From: a bacterium
Lineage (GTDB): Bacteria; SZUA-182; SZUA-191; JAJRXT01
Assembly (NCBI GenBank): GCA_024276125.1
Contig: JAJRXT010000096.1
Coordinates: 1 to 64,000, forward strand
Length of the DNA stretch: 64,000 nt
Direction: 5' to 3'
The first letter of the stretch is position 1; every line of letters starts with the position of its first letter. Under the pieces are notes generated by a model. That model searched no databases and was not told the DNA's origin. It was given only the letters and a program-made list of their open reading frames with translations. Below, in pieces: positions 37,139 through 47,985 of the stretch. A program made the translations under genes and the position numbers.

Positions 37139-37795
37139 TCAGCTTAATATCTTCAGCTCATTTTCCCGTATCTGTATTCCCTCGATTTTAGTAGTTACCG
37201 GATAATAAAACCAATCCGGTACAAACTTATATAGCAACGTCAGCATAAAACCGGGTATCCTTTGTTTGCCAATAATCATATATATAGGATTTAAGAATAA
37301 TCTGCCGCTTTCTTCAATTACCGGCAGAGTAACCAAAGTAATCGTAAGTTTAGTTCTTTTATCCCCTCTAGCTCCAGGCTTTAGTTTTTGCTTTTCTTTT
37401 TTGGGATCAAATATAATATCCCTAAAGGTCTTAGGAACTAAATCAACCAGCAATACTGTAGCCTCAATTTTAAGCTCATCCTGTTCCATATCTACCTTAA
37501 GCGACAACAAGGGCTTATGACGTTCTTTATATAATTAGTCGTGCAGGGCGGAATTAACCTCCAATTCATTTAAAGTGATCTGCTTTATATTTTCATTGGC
37601 ATTAAACAATTCTAATTTCTGCCGACAACGCTTAGAGGCCACTCTGGAGGTAAGGGTCAGAATTTGTTCTTGTATTGGAGGCTGATAGAATATATTTTTA
37701 TTTAAACTGATAAAAGCCCAAAAAGATAATATAAAAACTGCCCAAATGAATATAATTATTGTACTGCATCCCATAAAACCTTTTTGGTTGCGCAT
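37139..37795 (-). pseudogene. Membrane-anchored protein of unknown function, one in-frame TAA
   Basis: A 219-codon frame with one N-terminal transmembrane segment (about residues 10-30) and a predicted beta-rich outside domain. ITLNELEVNSALHD sits near residue 73-86 and KIEATVLLVDLVPKTF follows. This layout (N-terminal TM, 'LTxxELN', then strands) recalls YpmS/DUF2140-like proteins, but that is tentative. Codon 87 is TAA (37535-37537), between ALHD and LYKERHKP, with no frameshift. A TTG at 37510 could start the downstream half. It lies just downstream of ymdB and upstream of the giant FG-GAP gene, on the same strand. Confidence 0.65.
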
Positions 37796-37833
37796 ATATC
37801 TTATCCCTTTAAAAAAAGTAACCTATTCCAAAT

Positions 37834-40800
37834 TTATCTAAAATATTCCATCAGACTGCCTTTAACGCGTTTCATGGAAAAGCCCGGCTCTCGTTCGGTC
37901 ATAACATATAAGTCATCAAGCCAACAAGTACCCTCTATAAGTCCGCCCTGAGGCCACCTTACTAAATAAATAAATATATAATGCGTATCTTTTTTGGTAG
38001 AAAACGGTACGCTTAACAAAGTCCAATCATTATTACCCAACAAAGTAGAAGATTGCGCATTAAAATAACTCTTTTTATTGCTGGCGACATATGGAGCCTC
38101 ACTTCCTTCCACATAAAGCCTTACCCCCTGACCGCCGGTCAATCTTTCGGTTTTTACATAACCGGTTAACAAATATTTGCTATTGGGTTCAACCGGAATC
38201 GGCCCTTGTGATAAGTGCCTGTACTGAAAGTCCCTTTCACCTGTAAAACGTACCTTGCAAGATTGTACTCCAGTTTTAGCCATAGTAGGATCAATGGTGG
38301 TAACAGCCCCTATGATAGAGTCGATACCTATTAGTTTACCGGCGGAAGAGGTGTATTTCCAGCCTGAGAAGTCTTCTTCAAACCCGGGATTTGCCACCAT
38401 TCCGGCTTTTGCTGTCTTAAATGTATAGCTCTCTTCCAGCATATGTGGTGGATTAGACAAATCCGCCGCTCTTACGTATACATTAACTATTTGGTCAAAA
38501 TCAAATACGCTTAGGCTGTGTTTTAATTTATATTCATGTTTATTTCCGCTTATATCAAAATAGACCGGATCATCATTTATTTTAAGCGCTATACTGGATT
38601 TGTCAATACCCGTTCCTGGATCGCTGATATTTACCCAAATAGCGCTATTTACCGGAGCCCTATCCTCATCAGCCATAGGATAGCGTCTGGTTATATAAGG
38701 CGCTCGCAAATCATAAACCTTGACTTCTTTAGAAACAGAAGCATCATCCAGCGCGCTTACTGTAATGGTGGCATCGCCATAAGCAAGGATTCTATGCTCC
38801 CAAACATTGGTACTGGTGGAAGAAATATATACAGTACCGGTATAAACCCCTGAGCTGGCCATAGTTTCCGTCAATTTCAGACATAAGGGACGAACATATT
38901 CGGAAGTGCTGTCTATTAACACCTTAGCTACATTTATACGGTTAGGATCGCCGTCTTCACCAACTAATTGTATATCAAGCCTGCTTTCGTCCTCATTTTG
39001 ATATAAAGAAACTTCTATTGACTCAATTTTTTTAGGCGGGGTATTTTCACCCGTCCAAACCAGATAAGTCTCACCGGCATCCTTATCGCCCTCATCATTA
39101 CCCCATGCGCCGATCAAAAAATCATCATAACCGTCTCCATTTACATCGCCGGCATAACTTAAAGCGCGGCCAGCCGCATCACCCGCTTTCCGCCCCACAT
39201 AGGCCAACTGGCTGAAGGCAAGTGATTTATTTTTAGCCCAACCGGAATCACGACCCATTATCACATAGGCTTGTCCCTGATTATTTTCATTAGTCAGCTC
39301 GCTTCCCCATGCGCCCACCAAAAAATCATCATAACCGTCTCCATTTACATCGCCAGTATAACCTGCGGATAGACCGGCGGCATCTCCGCTTTTTTCTCCG
39401 ACAAAAGAAGCGGAAGCCTCGGCCAGTTGATACTCATCTTTCCACACTTTCCTGCCGAAAAACAGATAAACCTGACCGGCATTAGTACCGCCCTTATCAT
39501 TAGCCCACGCTCCAATAATAAAATCGGCAAAATTATCCCCATTTATATCTCCGACATAACTTAGGTGGCTGCCCGCCGAATCATTAGTAGCCTCTCCCAT
39601 AAAAGATACCGCCTTGCGAGCTATCTTCGCCTCCCAGCCCCAGTCACCTGAATGACCAAACACCAAATAAGCTTTCCCTGCAAATTGTTTTTCACTGCTA
39701 TATGCCGGAGCGCCAATTAAAAAATCATCATAACCGTCTCTGTTTACATCCCCGGCATAAGCTATTGCTTTACCTAATTCATCACGTGGATGTTCACTTA
39801 CAAAAGAAGCGTCGCTGCGTTTTAATTTTGTATACAATTTCCAGCCATATGATTTACCCAATATTAAATAAACCTGACCGCCGTCTTCTCCTGATACATC
39901 ATTTGCCCAAGCGCCGATCACAATATCGTCATACCCATCGCCATTTACATCGCCCACATAGCTCATTGCAGAGCCAACACGATCGTGAGTTGCATCTCCC
40001 ACAAATGAGGCCGCCGCCTCACTTAGGCTGACACCGGTAGTCCAACCGCTTGCCCGACCCAATATTAAATAAACCTGACCCGCCTTATCGCCGCCGTGAT
40101 CATTACCCGGCGCGCCGATTAAAAAATCATCAAACCCGTCTCCGTTTACATCTCCGGCATAGGATATTTTTCTGCCTGATTCATCATACATATTCTCGCC
40201 GATAAACGAGGCATCTGCTTTTGCAATATCAATATTTTTCTGCCAGCCATGCGGTTTGCCTAAAAATAAATAGGTCTGACCGGCATCCGTTCCACCTTCA
40301 TCACTTCCCCATGCGCCGATTAAAAAATCATCAAACCCGTCTCCGTTTACATCTCCGGCATAGGCCACACTGGCTCCAGAAGCATCGTGGCGTTCTTCTC
40401 CTACAAATGAAGATACGCTGCGAACAACGCTCAATCTAGGAGGCAGCGATACATAAAGCTTTTGATCTTTTAGGCTGCTTACATCTGTTTCCACTTTAAG
40501 ATAATTGGGAGCGCTTATTACTACGGTTTCCTTAAGAGGGGATTCTTTTAAGTGCATGGTATATGAACCATCCTTAGCTGTAGTTTCAGTGCGTCCCGCA
40601 TAAGTCAATTCAGCCCCGGCTACTCCAATATTAAAATAATCATCTCTTATTTTACCGTATACTCTCACCATCTTATCTATCTTTATTGACAGGTAATCCT
40701 GCCAACGCGGAACTTTATTATCATACAAAGTAAAGCCCAACTCAAGTTTATGTCTATCTGGACAATCCGGCGATACGGATAGTATAAATTTGTCCGTTGT

Positions 40801-42882
40801 TGTTTTTGCTTTACCGGATGCGATTTGCCCAAAGTTGCTGGTATCTTTAATAATTTTTACATATTTATCCAATGCGGTTATTTTAGCTTCTATTTTTGTG
40901 TCTTTAAAAAAATTATTACTTAAATTAAGATTTAATTCAACAGTCTCACCGGCCTCTAGGAAACCGTTTCCATTTCCACTGCTTTTTCCTTCTTTGTCAT
41001 CATCAACGGAAAAACCAATAATGCTTACCTGCTGCCCCGCCAACAAATGTTTTTTCGGATCATCTTTAGAGATTATTTTAAGGATATCCCCCGGTTCAAG
41101 TTTTAATTCCCGACTAAAGCGGCTGGTACGGCTTTCCACCAACTTAATCCTGTTGCGATAGATACCGCTATTTTTTCTGGTTTCCGTTAAGGCAACTTTG
41201 ATTGGCTTACCTTGTTTGCTTTTTACTAATACTCGGGCAACATTCCTGGAGTTGGGATCGGCATCTTCTCCCTCTACCTGAATATACACATAGCTGTTAA
41301 TTTTAACCTCTCCCTTAAGATCAGCCTTATAAGTATCATCCTTTTTTAAGCTTATTTTGTCAATCCGTTTAGGAGGCACATTCAGTTTGGGAAATAAAAT
41401 ATAAGATTGTCCGGCAGAGTGAGCGGCTTTTTTACTCGATTCGGCGCCTACAATTATATCCGCTATCCCATCTGCATTAATATCTCCCACATAAGATATG
41501 TCATTACCCGATAAATCATTCTTTTTTTCACCCACCAGGATTAAATCAGCTAAAGCGGCGCTCATATTTTTCCCATAATGAGAGGGTTTTCCCCAGAACA
41601 AATAGGTTTTACCGCTCTTTTTACCTTTTTTACCTTCGCCGCTGCGGCTAGCGCTGATTAAAAAATCATCGTATTTATCCCCGTTTACATCTCCTGCATA
41701 AGAGACAGAAATCCCAAAATGATCCTTTTTTTTCTCACCCAGTATACTTGAATCAGCTAATGACAAAGATGTCCTCATCCGCCAGCCTTTGGCCTTACCA
41801 TATATCAAATAACATTTACCGGCTTTACTACCGGTATCGCTGTTATTTTCCGCTCCGATAAGTATATCCGAATACCCGTCATTATTGACATCCCCCGCAT
41901 AAGATACCGATATTCCGGCATTATCTTTAGCTTTTTCCCCTATAAAAGAAGCATCGGCAGTTGTTATGGGCACATTTTTTTTCCAGCCATCTTTACGTCC
42001 TAAAATCAAGTAAGCCTGTCCGCTGTCTGCTCCAGCCTTATTACTAAATGGAGCGCCCAATAAAATATCGTCCAAGCCGTCGCCGTTTACATCCCCAGCA
42101 TACGATATTGAAATACCTAACCTGTCGTCACGGTCCTCGCCCATAAAACTAGCATCTGCATAATAAAGCCTCATTCTGGGCTCCCAGTTTTTTCTGCCAA
42201 AAATAAGATAGCATTTTCCGGCATGTGTCCCGCCGTCATTATTATTATAGGCGGCAATTAAAATATCATCAAAACCGTCGCCATTTACATCTCAGGCATA
42301 CGATACAGCGCCGCCTGCCGTATCCTCTTCGCGTTCTCCGGTAATAGCCACATCCGCTTTTTCCAGATCATAAACCCTATCCCATTTTTTTTTGCCAAAA
42401 ATAAGATAACATATACCGGAATTCTCCCCGCTATGATCATTACCATAAGCTCCGATTATGATATCATCAAAACCGTCGGCATTTACATCTCCGGCATAAG
42501 ATACGGCTATACCGGCATTATCATTAGACTCCTCTCCTATAAAGCTTACATCAGCCTCATGCAGAGTTTGATACATTCCCCAACCCGTTATTTTTCCGAA
42601 AACTAAATATACTTTACCGGCATTCTCTCCCCCATCGTCATTATTATGCGCAGCCACGATAAAATCGTCAATACCATCGCCGTTTACATCTCCGGCATAT
42701 GATACGCTGGAGGCTGCATTATCGTATTTATTCTCTCCGGTAAAAGAAGCCGATACCTGGGATAAGCTAATTTTATTGGTAGGCTCAGCATTTGCACAAA
42801 CAACGATCGCCAGACTAATATTAAGAGCTGTCAGAAAAAAAAACAGCCGGCGGCAGTATAATATTGAATTATTCAAACACAT
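37834..42882 (-). pseudogene. Giant secreted FG-GAP protein with two seven-blade propellers, one in-frame TGA
   Basis: A 1683-codon gene: signal peptide (about 10-32, cut near CANA), then seven FG-GAP blades, a linker with an EDADPNSRNVARV domain and a carboxypeptidase-regulatory-like segment, seven more blades, a second EDGDPNRINVAKV domain, an Ig-like segment and a C-terminal CBM4/9-like jelly roll (VANPGFEEDFSGW). Each blade has SYAGDVNGDGYDD with the DxNxDGxxD calcium site, as in integrin alpha subunits. Codon 197, in blade three, is TGA (42292-42294) where sister blades have GGA (SYAGDVNGDG), giving direct internal evidence for G-to-T. Downstream, an open frame of 1446 residues starts at ATG 42174 but lacks a signal peptide. 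It probably acts on the cell surface, in adhesion or polysaccharide binding. Confidence 0.9.
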
Positions 42883-43344
42883 ATTTGTAAAGAAACCTTA
42901 TTAGTAAGTCATATTACGCAAACCCTGCTTTTAAATATAGGGTGGGGCAAGCCCGTATCATGAAAGAGCCTATAACATATGCTTAAGCATACGTTGTTTT
43001 AATAGTTGCGGACCCGCCATATTTGTAGCATTGAATTCTCAAATTCGATGCCTCGTTAGCTGCCAGATTTGAGAATTCGGCAGTCACAAAGATTGCTCGC
43101 TGCTAGGTGTGGTGGATTCGGGGTAATCTTTTAATAAATTATTGTCTTTAATGTATAACGAATATCTGTTATATCAGACCCCTTAATCCACCCTACGGCA
43201 ATGTTATTATTTTTTTGCGTAACATGAGTTAGACATAAATCTTATTGATTTTGTTATCCTGTAGGGGTAGGTTTTAAACCTACCCCCTACTTCGGGAAGG
43301 CACAAATTCATCCTACGTTTTAATTATCTAAATTATTCTTCTTG
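42883..43344. other. Intergenic region with family-F and palindromic repeats
   Basis: AGGGTGGGGCAAGCCC, a palindrome with TGAATTCTCAAATTC..GATTTGAGAATTC (about 43030-43080), and a family-F right half (43108-43199, ending TAATCCACCCTAC), then a GTAGGGGTAGGTTT hairpin. No gene was found. Confidence 0.55.
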
Positions 43345-44766
43345 CTAAAACGAAAAATAGCGCAATATATTATCAAACATTCCGACTGGTTCTTTTGTTT
43401 TAGCCGCATCTTTTTCGCTTTTTTCTTCGGCGGCTATTTCCTTGTCTCCCTCTTCTTCTATAACCTCTGGAGTAAATGGTGCAGGAGCGCCGCCAAATCC
43501 TAAACAGCCCTTAACCTTAAAAGACTTAAAGACCTCCTCCATATCTTCGGGTATTTCCTCTTCTTTTTCTTCTTTTATATCTTCTTCCGGGGTAAAGGGC
43601 GGCAGAAATTCTATAGGAAGTCCCCCGGGAGAATCCCAAAAAGGCTCTAAACCCAAATTATAAATCAGCTCATCCTTGTTTAAATAAAAAATTTCGCTTT
43701 TTGTTGTTTCTATTCCTCCGACCACTTCATTATTTCCCATTATGGCCTTTGTATTCTTTAATACCATGGTATTGCGGCCGGGGGATTCCTCGCTGTAAAA
43801 GTTGTTATTGCTTATACGTACTCTGGCGGTACTAAACTGTATAATATTGGGCAAATTGCCTGATGCTTCATTGGAATCCACCACCCCTTGTGATGAGTTT
43901 TTAAAATAAATAGCCTCAGCTCCGTTTTCCGAAATACTATTTTTATATAATTCAACTATTGAATTTTGATCAACATTTATACCCACTGTACCATTACGCG
44001 TCACGCTGTTGGTTACTATGCGCGCTTTTGAATTAGTGGTGACTGTAATACCCACCAGAGCATTATACTTGATATTATTACGAAGAATAATAGCTTTTGC
44101 ATCATCCCTTACCACCACTCCAATACCATTATGGTGTATATAGTTTTCTCTTATCATAGGAGATGCAAAATAAATGCTGACAATTCCCACATTTAAGTTG
44201 CTGTACACCTCATTATGTTAAATAACTGATTTGCTGTACTGACCGTAATTGGCAATACCGGCTCCCCCATTACCGTAAATTTTATTACCGGCAACCATTG
44301 CCAAGGTAGGGTAAACCTCAGAATGTATGCCTAATGCGGTAAAGGCATTATCTCGTATAATATTGTTGGTTATAGTGGGAGCGCCTCTGGTGACCATTAC
44401 TGCATGCCCCAAACCCGCCCCTCTGGCGCCGGTTACCGTAAAACCGGTAAAGGTGCAGTCGCCTGAAATAATCATTATTGCATCAGGAGAACCCTCTCCG
44501 TCGTCGGTTAGTATCGTTCTTTGGGGGTCTTCTCCTATCATGGTACGCCTACCGCTTAACAATAAATTACCGTAATAGGTTCCTGCTGAGACTTTGATTA
44601 TAGCATCGGTCTCGGAAGCGTCTATGGCTTTTTGGAGATTCGAGATATCCTCGGGAACATGAATGATCTGCTGTGCATAAACATTATTGCAACTAATATG
44701 CCCCAACATAACCGGAACAAGCATAATCAGCATGAAATAATAATATCTTTTGAAATTATACAACAT
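43345..44766 (-). pseudogene. Secreted NosD-like parallel beta-helix protein, one in-frame TAA
   Basis: A 474-codon gene: signal peptide (about 10-32, cut near VYA), IIHVPEDISNLQKAID, then a NosD/pectate-lyase-type right-handed beta-helix with repeated N-N/I-x-x-N turns (about 80-330). The last 80 residues are low-complexity and acidic (PEEDIKEEKEEEIPED, EEEGDKEIAAEEKSEKD). Codon 183 is TAA (44218-44220) in the helix, between YSKSVI and HNEVYSN, with the frame unchanged. Gln, Glu or Lys would fit. A GTG at 44208 could start the second half, but without a signal peptide. It lies upstream of, and on the same strand as, the FG-GAP gene. Confidence 0.82.
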
Positions 44767-45279
44767 AATAAACAGTAATATAAGGGGGTAACTTTGATAA
44801 AAGGTGATTCAAGACAAGCATATGAGGCTCTTGCAAAAATACCTGTCACTCCCGAAACCTTTATCGGGAATCTAATTTAGATTCCCGCTCAAAACCGTTG
44901 CGGGCATGACAGGGGAGACTTTTGCGAGAGACTCGTATTGAAGATTATAAGAATTTTGTACATATTATTGGATAACTTTTATCAAATAAAAATTCCCTAC
45001 ACATCTAAAGAAAGTCAGCAGTGTCCGGTTAGGTTTTTGCATAAGCTCCAAAGTACCTTTTTTAGTCCTCTCTCCCCCCTGGGGAGAGAGTTAGAGTGAG
45101 GGGAAAATAAAAGAAACTGCCCCCTCACCTTGATCCTCTCCCCAAGGGGAGAGGGGAAATAAGGAATTTTCTATTTAAAACTTGCCGGAATTATTGATTT
45201 TTCCGATATGCAAAAACCTAACCGGACACTGCTGAAAGAAAGTATACATTAGCTCAGATTAACTCGCGAATTATTCGGG
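44767..45279. other. Intergenic region with two inverted-repeat elements
   Basis: 44820-44940 holds an inverted repeat of CTCTTGCAAAA and CTTTTGCGAGAG enclosing a TGTCACTCC..CATGACAGG hairpin. 45015-45235 is a MITE-like element. No coding sequence. Confidence 0.6.
45015..45235. mobile_element. 221-bp MITE-like element with 29-bp perfect terminal inverted repeats
   Basis: The left end 45015-45043 begins TCAGCAGTGTCCGGTTAGG and the right end 45207-45235 is its exact complement. The flanks AAAGAAAG (45007-45014) and AAGAAAG (45236-45242) look like a 7-8-bp target duplication. The inside holds CTCTCCCC/GGGGAGAG palindromes and no transposase. It is a non-autonomous derivative of a DDE-type insertion sequence whose parent is not in the window. 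Confidence 0.75.
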
Positions 45280-46083
45280 CTAAATTCTAATCGTAACCCC
45301 TCTGTCTTTTAAATATTCCTTAGCCTGTAAAATTGAATATTCTCCATAATGAAAAATAGAAGCAGCCAGCGCCGCATCCGCCTGACCATAAGTTACCCCG
45401 TCATATAAATGCCCAAGCTGGCCAACTCCGCCGGAAGCTATTACCGGAATATTTACTAGTTGTGATATCGCGCGTGTAAGCTCCAGATCGTAGCCGCCTT
45501 TAGTGCCGTCGCAATCCATGCTGGTAAGCAGTATTTCACCAGCGCCCAATTCCGCCACTTTAGCCGCCCAAACAAGAGCGTCAATACCAGTTGGAGTACG
45601 CCCGCCGTGAGTATATATCTCCCAACTAACTTTACAAAGCTGCTCTTTTGTTAATGGTTGGTTAGCCGGATAATCATTGTTCTTGCGCTTGGCGTCTATA
45701 GCTACAACTATACATTGACTGCCAAAGTATTTGGCCGACTCTTTTATAAACAAGGGGTTATTAATGCCAGCGGTATTAATGGAAACCTTATCGCATCCGG
45801 CGTTTAATAATTTTCTAATATCGGCCAGTTCCCTGATTCCGCCGCCTACAGTAAGCGGCATAAAGACCTCTTCTGATGTTCTGGAAACTACATCTAAGAT
45901 TATATCGCGCTTTTCATGCGATGCGGTAATATCCAAAAATACCAGCTCATCCGCCCCTTGAGCCTCGTATATTTTAGCAACTTCCACCGGATCGCCCGCA
46001 TCCATAAGGTCAACAAAGTTTACGCCTTTAACCACTCTGCCGTCTTTTACGTCCAAGCATGGAATAATACGTTTAGTCAACAT
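45280..46083 (-). CDS. hisF: Imidazole glycerol phosphate synthase cyclase subunit
   Basis: With HisH makes imidazole glycerol phosphate and AICAR in histidine synthesis. The 267-residue barrel has [15 protein letters not shown] (catalytic Asp), [23 protein letters not shown] (second Asp), [18 protein letters not shown] and VIASGGVG. It overlaps the end of hisA by 11 bases. It is the last gene of the cluster. Confidence 0.97.
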   Translation of the reverse strand: MLTKRIIPCLDVKDGRVVKGVNFVDLMDAGDPVEVAKIYEAQGADELVFLDITASHEKRDIILDVVSRTSEEVFMPLTVGGGIRELADIRKLLNAGCDKVSINTAGINNPLFIKESAKYFGSQCIVVAIDAKRKNNDYPANQPLTKEQLCKVSWEIYTHGGRTPTGIDALVWAAKVAELGAGEILLTSMDCDGTKGGYDLELTRAISQLVNIPVIASGGVGQLGHLYDGVTYGQADAALAASIFHYGEYSILQAKEYLKDRGVTIRI

Positions 46084-46813
46084 AATCGCTTGTTCTCTGA
46101 TAGGTGTTAATTGCTGCTGATAAATCGATCTTATTCGTATATATAGACATTCCTAAAATAGCGCCTTTCAAATCGGGCAGTCTGTCAGATAATGCCTTTA
46201 AGTCATTCATACCGGAAATCCCACCGGATGCAATTAAAGGAATATCGGTATTTTCATACATATTGGCAAGACTATCTATATTGGGACCACTCAAAGCGCC
46301 GTCGCGGCTGATATCGGTAAATATAATAGCGGCCACCGGAATATCTTTATATCGAGCGGCTAAATCCAACGCCGATATAGCAGAAGTCTCCACCCAGCCC
46401 TTAGTAACCATCATACCATCGCGGGCATCTATACCCAAAATAATACGCTTTGGGTATTTTTCAGCCATTTCTTTAACCAAATCAGGGTTTTTAACGGCAA
46501 TAGTACCCAAAATTACTCGTTTTACGCCAAGAGAGAGGATTTGTTCTATCTGTGATTTACTGCGAATGCCGCCGCCAAGCTGAACCGGAATGGAAAGTTT
46601 AGCAGCCAATTTGGAAACTACGTCTAAATTTTTACTACTGCCTTCAAAAGCTCCGTTTAAATCCACCACATGTAAGAGCTTCGCTCCGGCCGCCTGCCAT
46701 TTTAGGGCGACCTCCAGCGGATTATGCGAAAAAACCGTCCGCTTTTTCTCATCCCCCTGATATAATCTTACACATTCTGCATTATATAAATCAATTGCCG
46801 GTATAATAAGCAT
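46073..46813 (-). CDS. hisA: ProFAR isomerase (HisA)
   Basis: Isomerises the ProFAR intermediate to PRFAR. The 246-residue barrel, a HisF relative, has [62 protein letters not shown] and ASGGIS. AAGGA lies upstream of the ATG. It is coupled to hisF by overlap. The PriA-type dual function for tryptophan is not suggested, because separate trp genes exist. Confidence 0.96.
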   Translation of the reverse strand: MLIIPAIDLYNAECVRLYQGDEKKRTVFSHNPLEVALKWQAAGAKLLHVVDLNGAFEGSSKNLDVVSKLAAKLSIPVQLGGGIRSKSQIEQILSLGVKRVILGTIAVKNPDLVKEMAEKYPKRIILGIDARDGMMVTKGWVETSAISALDLAARYKDIPVAAIIFTDISRDGALSGPNIDSLANMYENTDIPLIASGGISGMNDLKALSDRLPDLKGAILGMSIYTNKIDLSAAINTYQRTSDYVD

Positions 46814-46955
46814 AAAATTGCGTCCTTATATGTATTCCCCTTATTTTCGCAAAAACGATGTTGGCTTGTCTCACCCCCGAAACACCTAGCGGTGAGCAAT
46901 TAGTTTCGGCATGGGACATACCGAAACATAAATAATGCACAAGTATCCAGTAACA

Positions 46956-47186
46956 TTAATCATCCTCAGACCATTCATCCTGACTTAATATTTCAGTAGG
47001 ATTATAATTAATTTCAATTTTACTCATCAAAGGATGAGGTTCGATTCGCCTTTTTTGCGTATGAGGAACTAAGTCGGCAATCGGTCGTCCGTTTCGATAA
47101 ATTACAATCACTTCTTTATCCTTTTCCAGCTCATTCAAAACGGATTGTAATTTAATTTCGCTTTCAGATATATTTATAGTCTTCAT
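46956..47186 (-). CDS. Phd/YefM-type antitoxin, no toxin seen
   Basis: A 76-residue protein matching the Phd/YefM fold: KTINISESEIKLQSVLNELEKDKEVIVIYRNGRPIADLVPH. It starts 13 bases after the hisH stop, with GGAGT overlapping that region, and sits between hisH and hisA inside the his cluster. No PIN, RelE or Doc toxin gene follows; only a hairpin repeat (46870-46930) lies downstream. It may be an orphan regulator. Confidence 0.8.
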   Translation of the reverse strand: MKTINISESEIKLQSVLNELEKDKEVIVIYRNGRPIADLVPHTQKRRIEPHPLMSKIEINYNPTEILSQDEWSEDD

Positions 47187-47198
47187 TACGCTAGACTC

Positions 47199-47813
47199 CT
47201 ACGCTCCCACCGCATCGGCAAAGCGCTTTAATATGCCAAGCCCCAAAGCCTGGCTTTTTTCAGGGTGAAATTGTGCGGCAAAAATATTATTATGAGAAAT
47301 CATAGACGTAAATTCTACCCCATAATCAGTAGTAGCCGCAATAATATCTTTATCATCAGGCGCTACATAATAAGAATGCACAAAATACATATAAGCCTCT
47401 TCGGGCAATCCCGCAAGCAACGGCGAAGGCTTTTTTATATTAAGCCGGTTCCATCCCATATGAGGCACCTTTAGCTTACCGCTAAAGCGCGCCACCCTGC
47501 CCTTAAATACATCCAATCCCTTTTGATAACCAAATTCCTCGCTTTCGCTAAATAATATCTGCATGCCTAAGCAGATACCCAAAAATGGTCTATCAGATTT
47601 TATATAATCCAAAATAGGTTCTATTAATTTAAATTTTTCAAGCTGGCGCATACAATCCCCGAAGGCGCCCACCCCCGGCAACACTATACCGGCAGCGTCC
47701 GCAATACCGGCAGTATCACGACTAATATGTGCCGCGGCGCCGTTTTTTTCAAAGGCTTTCTGCACGCTGCGCAAATTCCCCATTCCACAATCTATAATAA
47801 TTATTTTATTCAT
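47199..47813 (-). CDS. hisH: Imidazole glycerol phosphate synthase glutaminase subunit
   Basis: Provides ammonia to HisF. The 204-residue class I amidotransferase has IIDCGMGNLRSV, LPGVGAFGDC, the nucleophile Cys in LGICLGMQ and the catalytic His in QFHPEKSQ. Full length. First gene of the hisH-phd-hisA-hisF run. The ribosome binding site is weak. Confidence 0.96.
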   Translation of the reverse strand: MNKIIIIDCGMGNLRSVQKAFEKNGAAAHISRDTAGIADAAGIVLPGVGAFGDCMRQLEKFKLIEPILDYIKSDRPFLGICLGMQILFSESEEFGYQKGLDVFKGRVARFSGKLKVPHMGWNRLNIKKPSPLLAGLPEEAYMYFVHSYYVAPDDKDIIAATTDYGVEFTSMISHNNIFAAQFHPEKSQALGLGILKRFADAVGA

Positions 47814-47860
47814 GTTTGTTTATAATTTAATTGTACAGGAAATCCCATTTTTTGTCATTT

Positions 47861-47953
47861 GTAGCTGCCGACCAAAAGGCTCGGCTATTGCATACGCTGT
47901 CTTAAAAACTTGCTTTGTTAGTCTGACAAGCCGACCTAAAGGTCGACGTCTAC
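47861..47953. repeat. Family-C inverted repeat
   Basis: GTAGCTGCCGACC.. and ..GACCTAAAGGTCGACGTCTAC bracket a spacer upstream of hisH. Confidence 0.6.
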
Positions 47954-47985
47954 TATAATATTTTTTAATTTGAAAATATATTGGC

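Noticed and set aside
39702-40031. Open frames on the plus strand inside the FG-GAP gene
   Set aside because: Shadow frames caused by the repetitive composition of the blades, with no signals and no family match.
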